From an uncultured Bacteroidales bacterium (GTDB taxonomy: Bacteria > Bacteroidota > Bacteroidia > Bacteroidales > F082), in assembly GCA_937884015.1 (NCBI GenBank), contig CALGBV010000372.1:1-5827 (forward strand): DNA of 5,827 nt, written 5' to 3'. Positions 5,775-5,827 of the stretch are shown here, piece by piece; position 1 is the first letter of the stretch; every line of letters begins with the position of its first letter. The notes under the pieces were generated by a model that was not told the origin of the DNA, did no database searches, and worked only from the letters and a program-made list of their open reading frames with translations. The translations under genes and the position numbers were made by a program.

Positions 5775-5803
5775 AATATATCATATTTATTATTTTGTTT
5801 CAA
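5775..5803 (-). promoter_or_regulatory. Housekeeping sigma-70/sigma-A promoter of the tRNA gene
   Basis: On the minus strand TTGAAA (-35, 5803-5798) is followed by exactly 17 nt and TATATT (-10, 5780-5775), with TGA just before the -10 making an extended -10. Transcription would begin about 1-3 nt before the mature tRNA 5' end at 5765. This classical architecture differs from the Bacteroidota -33/-7 type. The -35 box overlaps the last codons of the upstream partial gene. Confidence 0.75.
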
Positions 5804-5827
5804 TACCTAACATTTCTTTCATCGTGC
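5790..5827 (-). CDS. C-terminal end of an unidentified gene (partial)
   Basis: A minus-strand frame enters from the window edge and reads TMKEMLGIETK before a TAA at 5792-5790. The stop lies 24 bp before the tRNA 5' end. The A/T-rich codons match the small ORF and not the dnaA side. Only 11 residues are visible, too few to name a family. Support is the open frame and its fit with the tRNA-promoter spacing. Confidence 0.35.
   Translation of the reverse strand, partial: TMKEMLGIETK

Overview
The window reads as a Bacteroidales/Bacteroidota genome fragment for most of its length (about 1-5400), followed by a short right-hand segment (about 5430-5827) that looks like a different, low-GC, Firmicutes-like genome. 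The Bacteroidota call rests on the protein types, above all DnaA, a short RsmI-like methylase and a POT transporter that all match Bacteroidota family forms as I know them. It also rests on the absence of Shine-Dalgarno sequences before these genes. The right segment has a strong AGGAGG ribosome site, a TTGAAA-N17-TATATT promoter, AT-rich codons and a tRNA-Arg(UCU). A chimeric assembly join, or less likely a transferred segment, is the simplest explanation.

Layout, left to right. Positions 3-47 are the C-terminal end of a plus-strand gene, probably a second POT transporter. A rho-independent terminator follows (70-107). At 135-1346 is a DUF1016/YhcG-type PDDEXK nuclease gene whose middle carries three successive inverted repeats and an N/H-Q peptide repeat. 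At 1379-3061 is a POT/PTR2 proton-coupled oligopeptide transporter. A strong hairpin at 3072-3122 separates the convergent transcription units. On the minus strand, dnaA (5309-3891) is followed 11 bp later by an RsmI-like SAM-dependent methyltransferase (3879-3133); they are likely one operon. The dnaA upstream region is AT-rich and holds a leader hairpin and a short direct repeat.

The right segment has a 41-codon plus-strand ORF with a strong RBS, converging on a minus-strand tRNA-Arg(UCU) across a shared bidirectional terminator. The last 12 codons or so of another minus-strand gene lie at the window edge.

The left half combines peptide uptake with an accessory nuclease. The right half of the Bacteroidota part is core replication initiation plus probable rRNA modification. 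I see no complete novel multi-gene system. The most unusual signals are the palindrome-repeat array inside the nuclease gene, the altered Walker A glycine in DnaA, and the apparent genome junction.
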